Origin: Erythrobacter sp. EC-HK427
GTDB taxonomy: Bacteria > Pseudomonadota > Alphaproteobacteria > Sphingomonadales > Sphingomonadaceae
Direction of reading: 5' to 3'
NCBI RefSeq assembly: GCF_902498745.1
Contig: NZ_LR701479.1
Location: 2,559,060-2,623,059, forward strand
Length of the DNA stretch: 64,000 nucleotides
Shown here: positions 45,075 through 53,545 of the stretch, one piece after another
How the letters are laid out: each line of letters begins with the position of its first letter
How positions within the stretch are numbered: position 1 is the first letter of the stretch
Program-made: the position numbers and the translations under genes
The notes under the pieces: generated by a model
The model's database searches: none
What the model was told of the DNA's origin: nothing
What the model saw: only the letters and a program-made list of their open reading frames with translations

Positions 45075-46553
45075 TCAGTTGGCGCGGACCACGATCTTGT
45101 AGTTCTGCCCCGGCACGACCTGCGCATTGCCGAAAAGCCCGTTGAGCACACGGAAGCGCGCTTCCTGCGCATCGTCATAAGCCATCCGGCGTGAGAGTGT
45201 TGCCACGGTGTCGCTGCGTCCGGCAGTCACGATATCGACCCGGCGCGGCACCACGCTGCCCGCCTCGCTGGCGGTGATCCGCCGCATCGAATTGTAGAGC
45301 GAGTTGAATGTCGCGGCCTGTCCCGCAGGCGTAATCGCGAGGAAGTGATACGCGCGGTCATTCGCAAATTCATACGCGAAAACCGTGACATCCACCTGCT
45401 GCTGGCCATTGGCGACCCGCGCCGTGCCATAGGCCGCCGAAAGGCCGTTCACCGTCGTACGCTGGATGCTGGATGGCGCAATCTGCTGCTGCTCACCCCC
45501 CAAGGCCTGGAACACCGAGCGGACATAGGCATCAAGATTGCCGCTATACGGCGCCAGCGTCAGCTGCGCCCTGCCCGCATCGCCATTGATCGCCACTGCG
45601 CGGGTGCTGTTGACCATGTAAAAGCCCTGCGGCGCGGTGAAGCTGAAGCGCAGCACCGGATGGATAAACCGGCTGCCCTCGATCACGCCCTGTTCGGGAT
45701 CGTCACCATAGATCATTCCGTCGATCCGTTGGAGGAAGGTGTCGCGATTGGTTACACCCGTCGCGTTGCCCGCCAGCGCCGTCGCGTTCTGCACGCGGCT
45801 CGCCGGATCGGGGTGCGTTGATGCCCATTCGGGGATCGTCGCATCATCGCGGCCCTGCAACTGCGCATCGAGCTGGTTTTGCGCGGCAAGGCTTTGCAGC
45901 AGCGTCGCCATCGCGCGCGGATCATAACCGGCGCGGTTCAAATACTGGATGCCGAGCGCATCGGCCTCCAATTCCTGATTGCGCGAGTAGCGCAGGGTAA
46001 GAATCTGCGGCGCCTGCTGCCCCGCTTGGCTGAGCAAATTGCCCAGATCACCGCCGATCAGGCTACCGCCGATCACACCGAGCAAGCCCAGCAGCTGGTT
46101 CGTCTGCGCGGCCTGCTGGCGACGCGCCGAATGCCGCGCGGAGACATGGCCGACCTCGTGCCCCAACACTGCGGCCAATTCCGCCTCGTTGTTCATCAGA
46201 TTGACCAACTGGCGCGTCGCATAGACATAGCCACCGGGCACCGCGAAGGCATTGTTCACGCTGGAATTGAGCAAAGTTACATCAAACGCGCCGGGCGTAG
46301 AGGCGAGCCCTGACTGGACGGCGATGTTCTGCCCCACCTGCTCAACATAGCGCGCCTGCGGCCCGGTCATCTCGCCGCCGAATTCGGCCACGAACTGCTC
46401 GTGATACTGTGCGCCAAGCTGCGCTTCCTCTGCCGTGATCGGCGAGCCGGGCGAGACATTGGCGCCGGGAACGGTGGCACAGGCCGACAATGCCAGTGCG
46501 GCAACCCCGGCGATAGCGAGCGAGCGGACTTTACGGGTGTGCAAATGCGACAT
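45075..46553 (-). CDS. M48-family metalloprotease, predicted lipoprotein
   Basis: 492 residues. The N terminus has a lipoprotein signal with lipobox LSAC (Cys25), so the protein is periplasmic and membrane-anchored. The zinc motif HEVGH is at 132-136 and the third ligand Glu lies in NQELEADALG; STHPDPASR follows. The catalytic half resembles BepA/LoiP-type proteases that police outer-membrane assembly. The C-terminal half is different and ends in a short LysM-like stretch (DTVATLSRRM to VPGQNYKIVV), which may bind peptidoglycan. GGAGGAGG precedes the chosen ATG. Confidence 0.9.
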   Translation of the reverse strand: MSHLHTRKVRSLAIAGVAALALSACATVPGANVSPGSPITAEEAQLGAQYHEQFVAEFGGEMTGPQARYVEQVGQNIAVQSGLASTPGAFDVTLLNSSVNNAFAVPGGYVYATRQLVNLMNNEAELAAVLGHEVGHVSARHSARRQQAAQTNQLLGLLGVIGGSLIGGDLGNLLSQAGQQAPQILTLRYSRNQELEADALGIQYLNRAGYDPRAMATLLQSLAAQNQLDAQLQGRDDATIPEWASTHPDPASRVQNATALAGNATGVTNRDTFLQRIDGMIYGDDPEQGVIEGSRFIHPVLRFSFTAPQGFYMVNSTRAVAINGDAGRAQLTLAPYSGNLDAYVRSVFQALGGEQQQIAPSSIQRTTVNGLSAAYGTARVANGQQQVDVTVFAYEFANDRAYHFLAITPAGQAATFNSLYNSMRRITASEAGSVVPRRVDIVTAGRSDTVATLSRRMAYDDAQEARFRVLNGLFGNAQVVPGQNYKIVVRAN

Positions 46554-46660
46554 TGGGCGGGCCTCCTCCATGCGCGCCGAGCTATTCCAGACGACGCGCT
46601 ACCTGTCTTGCAAAACGGGCGAGGCTTGGCAATGTTCCGCAGCCGAGCGGTTGCAAAACT

Positions 46661-46674
46661 CTGTCAAATGACAG
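46661..46674. promoter_or_regulatory. operator-like palindrome between accA and the M48 protease gene
   Basis: CTGTCA-AA-TGACAG, a perfect 6+6 inverted repeat with a 2-base spacer, starting five bases after the accA stop in the 125-base gap upstream of the protease gene. It looks like a regulator site or a short hairpin; no regulator gene is adjacent. Confidence 0.3.
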
Positions 46675-46678
46675 GATG

Positions 46679-47638
46679 TTAGCGGAGGAATTGCGAGCCG
46701 ATGGCGAGGAATCGGTCTTCACGCTGGCGGCGCAGCTGGTCGGCGTTGAGCGCGCCGAGCGCGGTCAGCTCTTCGTCAATCGCCTGCGCCAGATTGCCCA
46801 CAGCGGTGCCATGATCGCGGTGCGCGCCGCCCATAGGCTCTGGCACGATCCGGTCGATCACTTTCAATTCGAGCAGATCCTGCGCTGTCAGCTTCATTGC
46901 TTCGGCCGCCAGCGGCGCTTTCTCACCCGTACGCCACAGGATCGAAGCGCAGCCTTCAGGCGAAATCACCGAATAGACTGCGTGTTCGAACATCAGCACC
47001 CGCTCGGCACTCGCCAGCGCGACCGCGCCGCCCGAACCGCCCTCGCCCACGATGGCCGCGACCATCGGGACACCCAGCGCGAGACACGCTTCGGTCGAGC
47101 GGGCAATCGCCTCGGCCTGTCCGCGCTCCTCCGCTTCAATGCCCGGAAACGCGCCCGAAGTGTCAACCAGCGTCACCACCGGCAGACCGAACCGGTCGGC
47201 CAGTTCCATCAGACGGATCGCCTTGCGATAGCCCTCGGGCTTGCCCATGCCGAAATTGTGCTTGATGCGCGTTTCGGTGTCGTGACCTTTCTCGTGCCCG
47301 ATCAGCACCAGCTTGCGGCCCTTTAGCGTTGCAAGACCGCCCATGATCGCCAGATCGTCTCCATAGAGACGGTCACCACCCAGCGGCATGAAGTGATCGA
47401 AGCCCAGCGCCACATAGTCGCGGAAATGCGGGCGCGCGGAATGCCGCGCAACCTGCGTCTTCTGCCACGGCGTCAACTTGGCATAAGTCGATTCGAGCAA
47501 TTGCGCGCTCTTCGTTTCGAGCCGCGAGAGTTCGGTCGAAATATCGACATCGCTGCCGTCACCCGCCGCGCTGCGCAATTCGGCGATCTTTGCCTCCAGC
47601 TCGGCAACGGGTTTTTCGAATTCCAGAAAAGAAGCCAT
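46679..47638 (-). CDS. accA: acetyl-CoA carboxylase carboxyltransferase subunit alpha
   Basis: 319 residues, full length. With AccD it transfers the carboxyl group from biotin to acetyl-CoA to form malonyl-CoA. Recognisable blocks: FLEFEKPVAELEAKI at the start, ARHSARPHFRDY, GHEKGHDTETRIKHNFGM, LVDTSGAFPGIEAEERGQ, VGEGGSGGAVAL and YSVISPEGCASILW. It follows xerD on the same strand with only an 11-base gap. Confidence 0.97.
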   Translation of the reverse strand: MASFLEFEKPVAELEAKIAELRSAAGDGSDVDISTELSRLETKSAQLLESTYAKLTPWQKTQVARHSARPHFRDYVALGFDHFMPLGGDRLYGDDLAIMGGLATLKGRKLVLIGHEKGHDTETRIKHNFGMGKPEGYRKAIRLMELADRFGLPVVTLVDTSGAFPGIEAEERGQAEAIARSTEACLALGVPMVAAIVGEGGSGGAVALASAERVLMFEHAVYSVISPEGCASILWRTGEKAPLAAEAMKLTAQDLLELKVIDRIVPEPMGGAHRDHGTAVGNLAQAIDEELTALGALNADQLRRQREDRFLAIGSQFLR

Positions 47639-47649
47639 GGGCGATGCCG

Positions 47650-48534
47650 CTACCCGCCCGCGCGCGCCGCTGCAAGAGGATGCCGTTCATTCACCAGCGC
47701 CACAAGCCGCGCGGAATCGACATGGGTGTAGATTTGCGTGGTGGCGATATCAGCATGGCCGAGCAGGGTTTGCAGCACACGCAAATCAGCGCCGCCCTCC
47801 AGCAGATGCGTGGCAAAGGCATGGCGGAGCACGTGCGGGCTGACCTTCGCAGGATCGAGCCCCGCCCGCAGTGCCAGCTCTTTCACCAATTGATACAGGC
47901 GGATACGGCTGATGTAGCCCGTGCGCGAGGGGAAGAGATGGGGCGAACCCGGAGCGCTACGGACCGCGACCCAGCGCCCCAGCGCCTCCTTCGCGCGGCG
48001 CGAGACGGGCACCATGCGCTGCTGCCCGCCCTTGCCAGTAATCGACAGAAAGGGCGCATCGCGGGGCACGGCGGTTATCGGCAGCGACACAAGCTCGGTC
48101 GCGCGCAGTCCTGATCCGTAGAGCAATTCCAGCAGTGCCAGCATCCGCACGGCATTGGGCTTGTCTCCTGCCGCCTCTTCCTCCGCCTGCGTCAGAAATC
48201 GCTCGACTTCTGCGTGGGAGAGGATTTTGGGCAGGGGCCGCCGCGCTTGCGGGCGCACCAGCACGGCGGAAGGATCGTCCCCGCGCCAGCCTTCATCCAT
48301 GCAAAAGCCGTAAAACTGGCGCAGCGCAGAAATCTTGCGCGCCACGGTGGAGGGAGCGAGATCGGCCCAGGCGCGGGTCAGACACGAAAGATCGGCCTTG
48401 CCCGCCCGCTCCAGATCGCCCGCCACTTCGCCCGCGCCTTCCAGATCGCGGCGATAGGCCGCCAGCGTATTCGCCGCCGCTCCGCGCTCTGCCGCCAGCA
48501 TGGCTAGAAAGGCGTCGATGGCGGCGGACATCAT
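47650..48534 (-). CDS. xerD: site-specific tyrosine recombinase XerD
   Basis: 294 residues. N-terminal SAM-like domain (FLAMLAAERGAAANTLAAYRRDLE) and a catalytic domain with the Arg in SGLRATELVSL, the HVLRHAF block, LLGHADIATTQIY with the nucleophilic Tyr, and a C-terminal NERHP segment. With XerC it resolves chromosome dimers at dif; no dif-like site is recognised here. The start ATG shares one base with the stop of the upstream secreted-protein gene (TGATG). Xer versus phage integrase: the compact length and the accA/aroKB neighbourhood favour housekeeping XerD. Confidence 0.93.
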   Translation of the reverse strand: MMSAAIDAFLAMLAAERGAAANTLAAYRRDLEGAGEVAGDLERAGKADLSCLTRAWADLAPSTVARKISALRQFYGFCMDEGWRGDDPSAVLVRPQARRPLPKILSHAEVERFLTQAEEEAAGDKPNAVRMLALLELLYGSGLRATELVSLPITAVPRDAPFLSITGKGGQQRMVPVSRRAKEALGRWVAVRSAPGSPHLFPSRTGYISRIRLYQLVKELALRAGLDPAKVSPHVLRHAFATHLLEGGADLRVLQTLLGHADIATTQIYTHVDSARLVALVNERHPLAAARAGG

Positions 48535-50408
48535 CAGCCGCGCGTAACCGCCTCCACGGCGATCATCCGGGCTTCGGCGGAAAGGCCGACGCGGTTCAAT
48601 GAGGAGACGATGTAATAGAGATGGCGCGGGGTCATCTGCTCCCACGAACTGCCGCGCATTCCCACGCCCGCCAACAGCGCGACAAGCGCGGGGTTATCAA
48701 CCGCAGCTGCGCGGGTAATGGCTTGGCTCCACGCGCTGTCCCGCGTGTAATCCACGCCCAAATCCTCACCAAAGGCGGCGAAGTCTTGCGCGTCGATGCG
48801 GCCAAGCCCGGCAAGGCCTGCGACAAGAAATGCGGTTTTGCGCGAATCCGCGCTTGCGTCGTCCCCGGCAAAGCTGTCGATGGCACCGGTGCTGACATTC
48901 TCGGAGCGTTCGGGCTGCGCCAGTGCGAGCATAGCCCAAGCCTCGCTTCCTTCCGGCACCACACTTCCCCATTGCAGCGCGTTGCGATCAAGCCCCGCGC
49001 TCAGCATCGACGCAATCAGCCCAGACGCATCGTCAACATAGGCCTCGCTTACCGGAATGCGCGCGGCGGCATAGGCGGTGAGGACTTTGCGGCCATAGAG
49101 CGCATCCTCCCCCCACAGGCTGCGCATTGCCGCGATGCGGGCCGCGATCCCGCCAGCGGCGAAGGCATCGCGCAACAGCGCAGCGTCGGCCTTCTCGCCC
49201 TGCTCGAAGGCATCGCTTGCCCAAAGCTGCGAATAGAGATCGACCATGGCCGAGGAGGAGAGAATCCCGCGCGCGCCCGCCAGATCGGCCACGCCGATGC
49301 GCTGATCGAGCGGGGTCGCCGGGATCAGCACATCGTTCAGCCGTAAGCGCGCAGGGGCATCCTCCAGCAGGCTCTCGGGAATTTCCACGCCCAAAGCCCT
49401 CGCCAGCGCGAACCGCCACGGGGTGAGTTCTTCTACCCCATCCCACTCGATATTGACCGCGCGCCCGCCCTCACCCGCAGCGCCTGCGTAACGCTGCGCC
49501 AGACGGACGTCGATTTCCGCCGCCTCGCCATCGCCCAGCGTCCTGCCGAGCCGCCGGTCGGCACTGCGCGCTTCGCCGACATAGGCGAGGCAGACGCCTT
49601 GCAGCATTTCCCAATCGCCATCCTCGCGCAGATCGCTGCGCAGGCGGGCGACCGGACACATTCCGAGAATATCGCCGGTTGCCAGATAGCTATCAAACGC
49701 CGCATCGGTGAGCGAGCGATTGTAATTGTTGCCGTCGACATCCTGCACCAGCGCGCGCGCAACAGCGCCCTCGCCCATCGCGCCCAAAGCCTGCGCCCGC
49801 ATCGCGGCGAAGGTAACGGGATTCATCCCTTGCGGCGCATTGAGGCGGCTCGCCAATGCACGGCGGACAAGGATATGCCCCCAGCGCGAGACCATCGGCC
49901 CGTCAAGCGCGCGCAGCGATGCTTCGACTAATCGCCCGGGCTGGCCTTCGAGCGAGCCGTAGGGAAAACCGCCCTCTGCCGAGGAAAGCACACCCACCCG
50001 CTCGACCTCGCGCCGGGCGGCTGGGGGAATATCGAAGCGCGGACGCAGGCCGAGCACTTCGTTGATCTCGTCCGATTCCATCGATTCGAGCTCTTCGAGC
50101 GTGGGGAAGCCTTCGGGCAGACGGAAACCGCCGCCGGATGGCGCGCCCGCCTCCCCGCTTGCGCCTTGCGGAGCCGATGGCACGGAAGGCGCAGACACAC
50201 CCCCGCCAGAAGGCACAGGCGTCGCCGCAGGCGTGCCGCCAACCGTCGCGCGCGGAGTCGGTGTGGGTGCCGGTGCGGCAGTGGGCGCGGGCTGCGGCGG
50301 GGGATTGCGGAACGCGGGCGGGAGCAAATCCTCCGGATCGCCTGCCAGCGCCATGCTGGAAGTCAAAGCGAGCGCCGCACCGCTCAAAAACACACCAATT
50401 CGCTTCAC
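48534..50408 (-). CDS. large secreted protein of unknown function
   Basis: 624 residues. A Sec signal peptide (VKRIGVFLSGAALALTSSMALA) is followed by a Pro/Ala/Thr/Gly-rich linker (about 25-100) and then a long, mostly helical region with repeat-like Ala-rich segments (for example SLRALDGPMVSRWGHILVRRAL and AFAAGGIAARIAAMRSLWGE). The last resembles solenoid or TPR-like folds, but I recognise no named domain. It should be periplasmic. The GTG at 50408 is chosen because GGAG lies eight bases upstream and it overlaps the stop of a 45-codon gene (GTGA). Its own stop touches xerD. The association with xerD and aroK is positional only. Confidence 0.78.
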   Translation of the reverse strand: MKRIGVFLSGAALALTSSMALAGDPEDLLPPAFRNPPPQPAPTAAPAPTPTPRATVGGTPAATPVPSGGGVSAPSVPSAPQGASGEAGAPSGGGFRLPEGFPTLEELESMESDEINEVLGLRPRFDIPPAARREVERVGVLSSAEGGFPYGSLEGQPGRLVEASLRALDGPMVSRWGHILVRRALASRLNAPQGMNPVTFAAMRAQALGAMGEGAVARALVQDVDGNNYNRSLTDAAFDSYLATGDILGMCPVARLRSDLREDGDWEMLQGVCLAYVGEARSADRRLGRTLGDGEAAEIDVRLAQRYAGAAGEGGRAVNIEWDGVEELTPWRFALARALGVEIPESLLEDAPARLRLNDVLIPATPLDQRIGVADLAGARGILSSSAMVDLYSQLWASDAFEQGEKADAALLRDAFAAGGIAARIAAMRSLWGEDALYGRKVLTAYAAARIPVSEAYVDDASGLIASMLSAGLDRNALQWGSVVPEGSEAWAMLALAQPERSENVSTGAIDSFAGDDASADSRKTAFLVAGLAGLGRIDAQDFAAFGEDLGVDYTRDSAWSQAITRAAAVDNPALVALLAGVGMRGSSWEQMTPRHLYYIVSSLNRVGLSAEARMIAVEAVTRG

Positions 50409-50542
50409 TCGCTCGACTCCGGCACATTCACGGGCTGGGTAATCAGCCGCTGGTCTTCCCGGCCGCCATCCCACCAGGCGACAAACAGCAGCAGACCCGT
50501 CAGCACCAGCAGCGTTCCAATTATCGTCCTGCGATCTGGCAC
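50405..50542 (-). CDS. tiny single-span membrane protein upstream of the secreted-protein gene
   Basis: A 45-residue frame starting at GTG 50542: VPDRRTIIGTLLVLTGLLLF, then VAWWDGGREDQRLITQPVNV and PESSE. It has one strong hydrophobic helix (about residues 6-24) and a short polar tail, with a basic N terminus that predicts N-in topology. The stop overlaps the GTG start of the 624-residue secreted-protein gene by four bases (GTGA), a typical coupling signature. The start is uncertain: the frame is open a little further upstream without an ATG, and the ribosome-binding site is poor. Confidence 0.5.
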   Translation of the reverse strand: MPDRRTIIGTLLVLTGLLLFVAWWDGGREDQRLITQPVNVPESSE

Positions 50543-50633
50543 CGTGCTGATGATCCCGTTTTCCCTATCACACCCGGACAAGCGCGCGGGCGACCTTGCC
50601 AGCGCGGTTAGCCTAACTATAGGCCTTGCGGCA

Positions 50634-51212
50634 ATGACGATTGCAAAGCACCTCCCCGATCAAGCGCTTATCCGTGCCGTCAGCGCGCGGCTTGACCGGC
50701 CTTTGGTGCTGGTGGGCATGATGGGTGTCGGCAAAAGCACGGTGGGGCGCAAGCTGGCGAACACGCTGGGGATCGGCTTTACCGATGCCGACGATGAAAT
50801 CATGGCAGCCGCGCAAATGACCATTACCGAAGTGTTCGATCAATATGGCGAAGACCATTTCCGCGATGGCGAGCGGAGGGTGATCGCGCGGCTGATCGAG
50901 GAAAGCACCAAACCCCGCGTTATCGCCACCGGCGGCGGCGCTTTCCTGCAAGCCGAAACGCGCGCGCTGATCCTGCAAGAGGGGGTTGCGATTTGGCTGG
51001 ATGCGGCGATCGACACTCTGGTCGAGCGGGTGAGCCGCAACAAGCGCCGCCCGCTGCTGCGTTCGGGCGATATCCCTGCGAAAGTCTCGGCGATGAAGGC
51101 AGAGCGCGAACCGTTCTATTCCGAAGCGCATATCCATGTGCGCAGCGATAACGGCCCGCATGAAGTCGCGGTGGGACGCATTCTCGAAAGGCTCGATCAA
51201 TGGCTGGGGTGA
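50634..51212 (+). CDS. aroK: shikimate kinase
   Basis: 192 residues. Phosphorylates shikimate at O3 in aromatic amino-acid synthesis. The P-loop GMMGVGKSTVGRKLA is at about 28-42, then TDADDEIMAAAQMTITEVF, FRDGERRVIARL and the ATGGGAFL loop, with the lid RNKRRPLLR. The N terminus is about 20 residues longer than the core, common in alphaproteobacteria. The 3' end overlaps aroB by 13 bases, so the two are one operon. Confidence 0.96.
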   Translation: MTIAKHLPDQALIRAVSARLDRPLVLVGMMGVGKSTVGRKLANTLGIGFTDADDEIMAAAQMTITEVFDQYGEDHFRDGERRVIARLIEESTKPRVIATGGGAFLQAETRALILQEGVAIWLDAAIDTLVERVSRNKRRPLLRSGDIPAKVSAMKAEREPFYSEAHIHVRSDNGPHEVAVGRILERLDQWLG

Positions 51213-52309
51213 GAGTCGAATTGGCGGGGCGCAGCTATGATGTGCGTATCGGCGGCGGCTTGCTGCGCGATCTGGCCGCGCAAAGCGGCGCGCTGCTGCG
51301 CAAGCCGCGCGTGCCGATTGTGACCGACGCCAATGTCCACGCGCTCTGGGCCGAAACGGTCGAGGCGGCACTGGGCGCGGCGGGGAAAGAGGCGCGCTGG
51401 CTGATCCATGCACCGGGCGAAAGCGCGAAAAGCTGGGACGGCCTATCGCGCACGGTCGAATGGCTGCTCGCCGAGGAAGTCGAGCGCGGTGACCATATCG
51501 TCGCGCTGGGCGGCGGGGTGATCGGCGATCTTACCGGGTTTGCCGCCTCCATGCTCAAACGCGGCTGCGGCTTTATCCAGGTGCCCACCAGCTTGCTGGC
51601 GCAGGTCGATAGCTCGGTGGGCGGCAAGACGGCGATCAATGTGGCGGCGGGCAAGAACCTTGTCGGGGCCTTCTACCAGCCCGCTCTGGTGCTGGCCGAC
51701 ACCGATGTGCTGGCAACGCTCGCTCCGCGCGAACTGCGCTGCGGCTATGCCGAAGTCATCAAATACGGCATTCTCGGCGATGCCGCGTTCTTCGATTGGT
51801 GCGAGGCGCATGGCCGCGATGTGCTGGCGCTGGAGCCGGACGCCATCACTCGCGCGGTGACTACCAGCGTGGAGGCCAAAGCGCGCATTGTTGCCGAGGA
51901 CGAACGCGAGACGAGCGGCGCGCGGGCCCTTCTCAATCTCGGCCACACATTCGGGCACGCGCTCGAAGCCGAGACCGGCTATTCCGACCGCCTGCTTCAT
52001 GGTGAAGCGGTAGCCACAGGGATGGTGCTCGCCGCGCGCTATTCGGCACGAAAGGGTTATCTTGCGCAGGCTGACGCAGAACGGATAGCCTCCGCGATTG
52101 CTGCTGCGGGATTGCCTGCGGAGCTATCCTCGCTTGGCCTCAAATGCGACGGCAAGGCGCTCACGGCCCATATGCTGCACGACAAGAAGATGGATGCAGG
52201 CACCCTGCCCTTCATCCTGCTGCGCGGGATCGGTGAAGCGTTTCTGGACCGCGCGGTTGATCTCGCGGATGTGGCAGCGTTTCTGGATGGAGAGCTGCGG
52301 GGAACTTAG
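51200..52309 (+). CDS. aroB: 3-dehydroquinate synthase
   Basis: 369 residues. Converts DAHP to 3-dehydroquinate using NAD and a divalent metal. Family blocks: GGGVIGDLTGFAAS, QVPTSLLAQVDSSVGGKTA, the metal-binding YAEVIKYGIL and NLGHTFGHALE, HGEAVATGM, and a late HDKKMDAGTLPFILL. It overlaps aroK, and a palindromic repeat begins eight bases after its stop. Confidence 0.97.
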   Translation: MAGVRVELAGRSYDVRIGGGLLRDLAAQSGALLRKPRVPIVTDANVHALWAETVEAALGAAGKEARWLIHAPGESAKSWDGLSRTVEWLLAEEVERGDHIVALGGGVIGDLTGFAASMLKRGCGFIQVPTSLLAQVDSSVGGKTAINVAAGKNLVGAFYQPALVLADTDVLATLAPRELRCGYAEVIKYGILGDAAFFDWCEAHGRDVLALEPDAITRAVTTSVEAKARIVAEDERETSGARALLNLGHTFGHALEAETGYSDRLLHGEAVATGMVLAARYSARKGYLAQADAERIASAIAAAGLPAELSSLGLKCDGKALTAHMLHDKKMDAGTLPFILLRGIGEAFLDRAVDLADVAAFLDGELRGT

Positions 52310-52317
52310 GAGAATAC

Positions 52318-52414
52318 CGATTGTCCTGAGCTTGTCGAAGGACTGCTTTTCTTCTGACCTTGCGCTAGCTTTCAAAATCAAAGTGCAGCCCTTCGACAAG
52401 CTCAGGGCAGTCGG
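52318..52414. repeat. palindromic intergenic repeat, copy 2
   Basis: Left arm core CCTGAGCTTGTCGAAGG (52325-52341) and right arm core CCTTCGACAAGCTCAGG (52390-52406) are exact complements. Outer bases CCGATTG/CAGTCGG also pair. With a middle of about 37 bases the element is 97 bases, the same layout as the copy at 34644-34741. It lies between the convergent aroB and isoaspartyl-peptidase genes. Confidence 0.88.
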
Positions 52415-52427
52415 AGGCGGAGAATAA

Positions 52428-53444
52428 CTACTCTCCCCCCTCCTCCGCAAAAATCGCCACTTCGTTCAGCCCTTCGGAATTGGCGCGACCGCGATACATT
52501 CCGCTGGTGTTGAAGGAAAACGCTGCTTCGCCCTGCGGGGAGACGACGATCACCCCGCCGCTGCCGCCAAGTTCTGCGACTTCGGCCATCAGATTGTCCG
52601 CCGCCTCGCGCGGGCCCATGCCAGTGAGGCGCATCAGATTGCAGATCGAGCTCGCGACATTGGCGCGAATGAAATACTCGCCCGTGCCGGTGGCCGACAC
52701 GGCGCAGGCGCGGTTATCGGCATAGGTGCCCGCGCCGATAATCGGCGCATCGCCGATCCTGTCCCACCTTTTGCCGGTCATCCCGCCGGTCGAGGTACCA
52801 GCGGCAAGATTGCCGTGCCGGTCCCGCGCCACCGCGCCGACCGTGCCGTACCGGTGCTCGTCATCGGCGAGCGATGCGGTGCTGTTGGCGCGATAGCGCT
52901 CAAGCGCTTCGACACGCGGCTGCGTGATGAACCATTCGGGTTCCATCCGTTCAAGTTCGGTGCGGTCGGCAAACTCCTCCGCACCCGCGCCGCTGAGGAA
53001 AACATGGCGGCCGTCGCGCATGACTTCTTGTGCCAGCAGGATCGGGTGACGCACGGTGGATGTGCCCGCCGTCGCGCCAGCAGCGCGGCTATCGCCGAGC
53101 ATGATCGAGGCATCGTGCGAGATCCCGCCATCCCATGTCAGCACCGCGCCGCGCCCGGCATTGAACAGCGGATCGTCTTCCAGAATCGTGATGACCGCGA
53201 CAATCGCGTCCTCCGCCGTTCCGCCTTCGGCAAGGATCGCCGCGCCCGCATCCAGCGCTGCCTGCAGGGAAGCGGTATATTCCGCCTCGCGCTCGGGCGT
53301 CATCGCCTCACGGCTTAGCGTCCCTGCCCCGCCATGAAGAGCAATCGCCCAATCGGTGTCGACCGGATCGTGATTATGCGCATGGGCGCTCGCGGGCGCA
53401 CACAGCGCAAGCGCCAGCAAGGCGGAGCGGAAAAAGCGGTTCAT
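52428..53444 (-). CDS. isoaspartyl peptidase / type III (Ntn) L-asparaginase, exported
   Basis: 338 residues. N-terminal-nucleophile hydrolase that self-cleaves before the Thr of YGTVGAVARD to give two subunits. Other motifs: ALHGGAGTLSREAM, NAGRGAVLTWDGGISHDASIM, GNLAAGTSTGGMTGKRWDRIGD and ATGTGEYFIR. An N-terminal Sec signal peptide (MNRFFRSALLALALCAPASA) predicts a periplasmic enzyme; many relatives are cytoplasmic. It cleaves isoaspartyl dipeptides and asparagine. It is 101 bases downstream of gor on the same strand. Confidence 0.93.
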   Translation of the reverse strand: MNRFFRSALLALALCAPASAHAHNHDPVDTDWAIALHGGAGTLSREAMTPEREAEYTASLQAALDAGAAILAEGGTAEDAIVAVITILEDDPLFNAGRGAVLTWDGGISHDASIMLGDSRAAGATAGTSTVRHPILLAQEVMRDGRHVFLSGAGAEEFADRTELERMEPEWFITQPRVEALERYRANSTASLADDEHRYGTVGAVARDRHGNLAAGTSTGGMTGKRWDRIGDAPIIGAGTYADNRACAVSATGTGEYFIRANVASSICNLMRLTGMGPREAADNLMAEVAELGGSGGVIVVSPQGEAAFSFNTSGMYRGRANSEGLNEVAIFAEEGGE

Positions 53445-53545
53445 CAGGCAGCCCTCTTGTTTTTCGTTGGCGCTGCTTGTGCGCCAGAACATGGGCTGAA
53501 TTCAAGGGGCCGTTGGGCTGGCTTTGGACGATCCGCTTCGCAATC

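Noticed and set aside
47650..48534. Tyrosine recombinase as sign of a mobile island
   Set aside because: Length, motifs and the accA/aroKB setting fit housekeeping XerD; no att sites or cargo genes adjoin it.
50166..50633. Upstream extension of AroK
   Set aside because: The upstream codons are antisense to the secreted-protein gene and its small partner, and they have an Arg/Ser-rich shadow composition.
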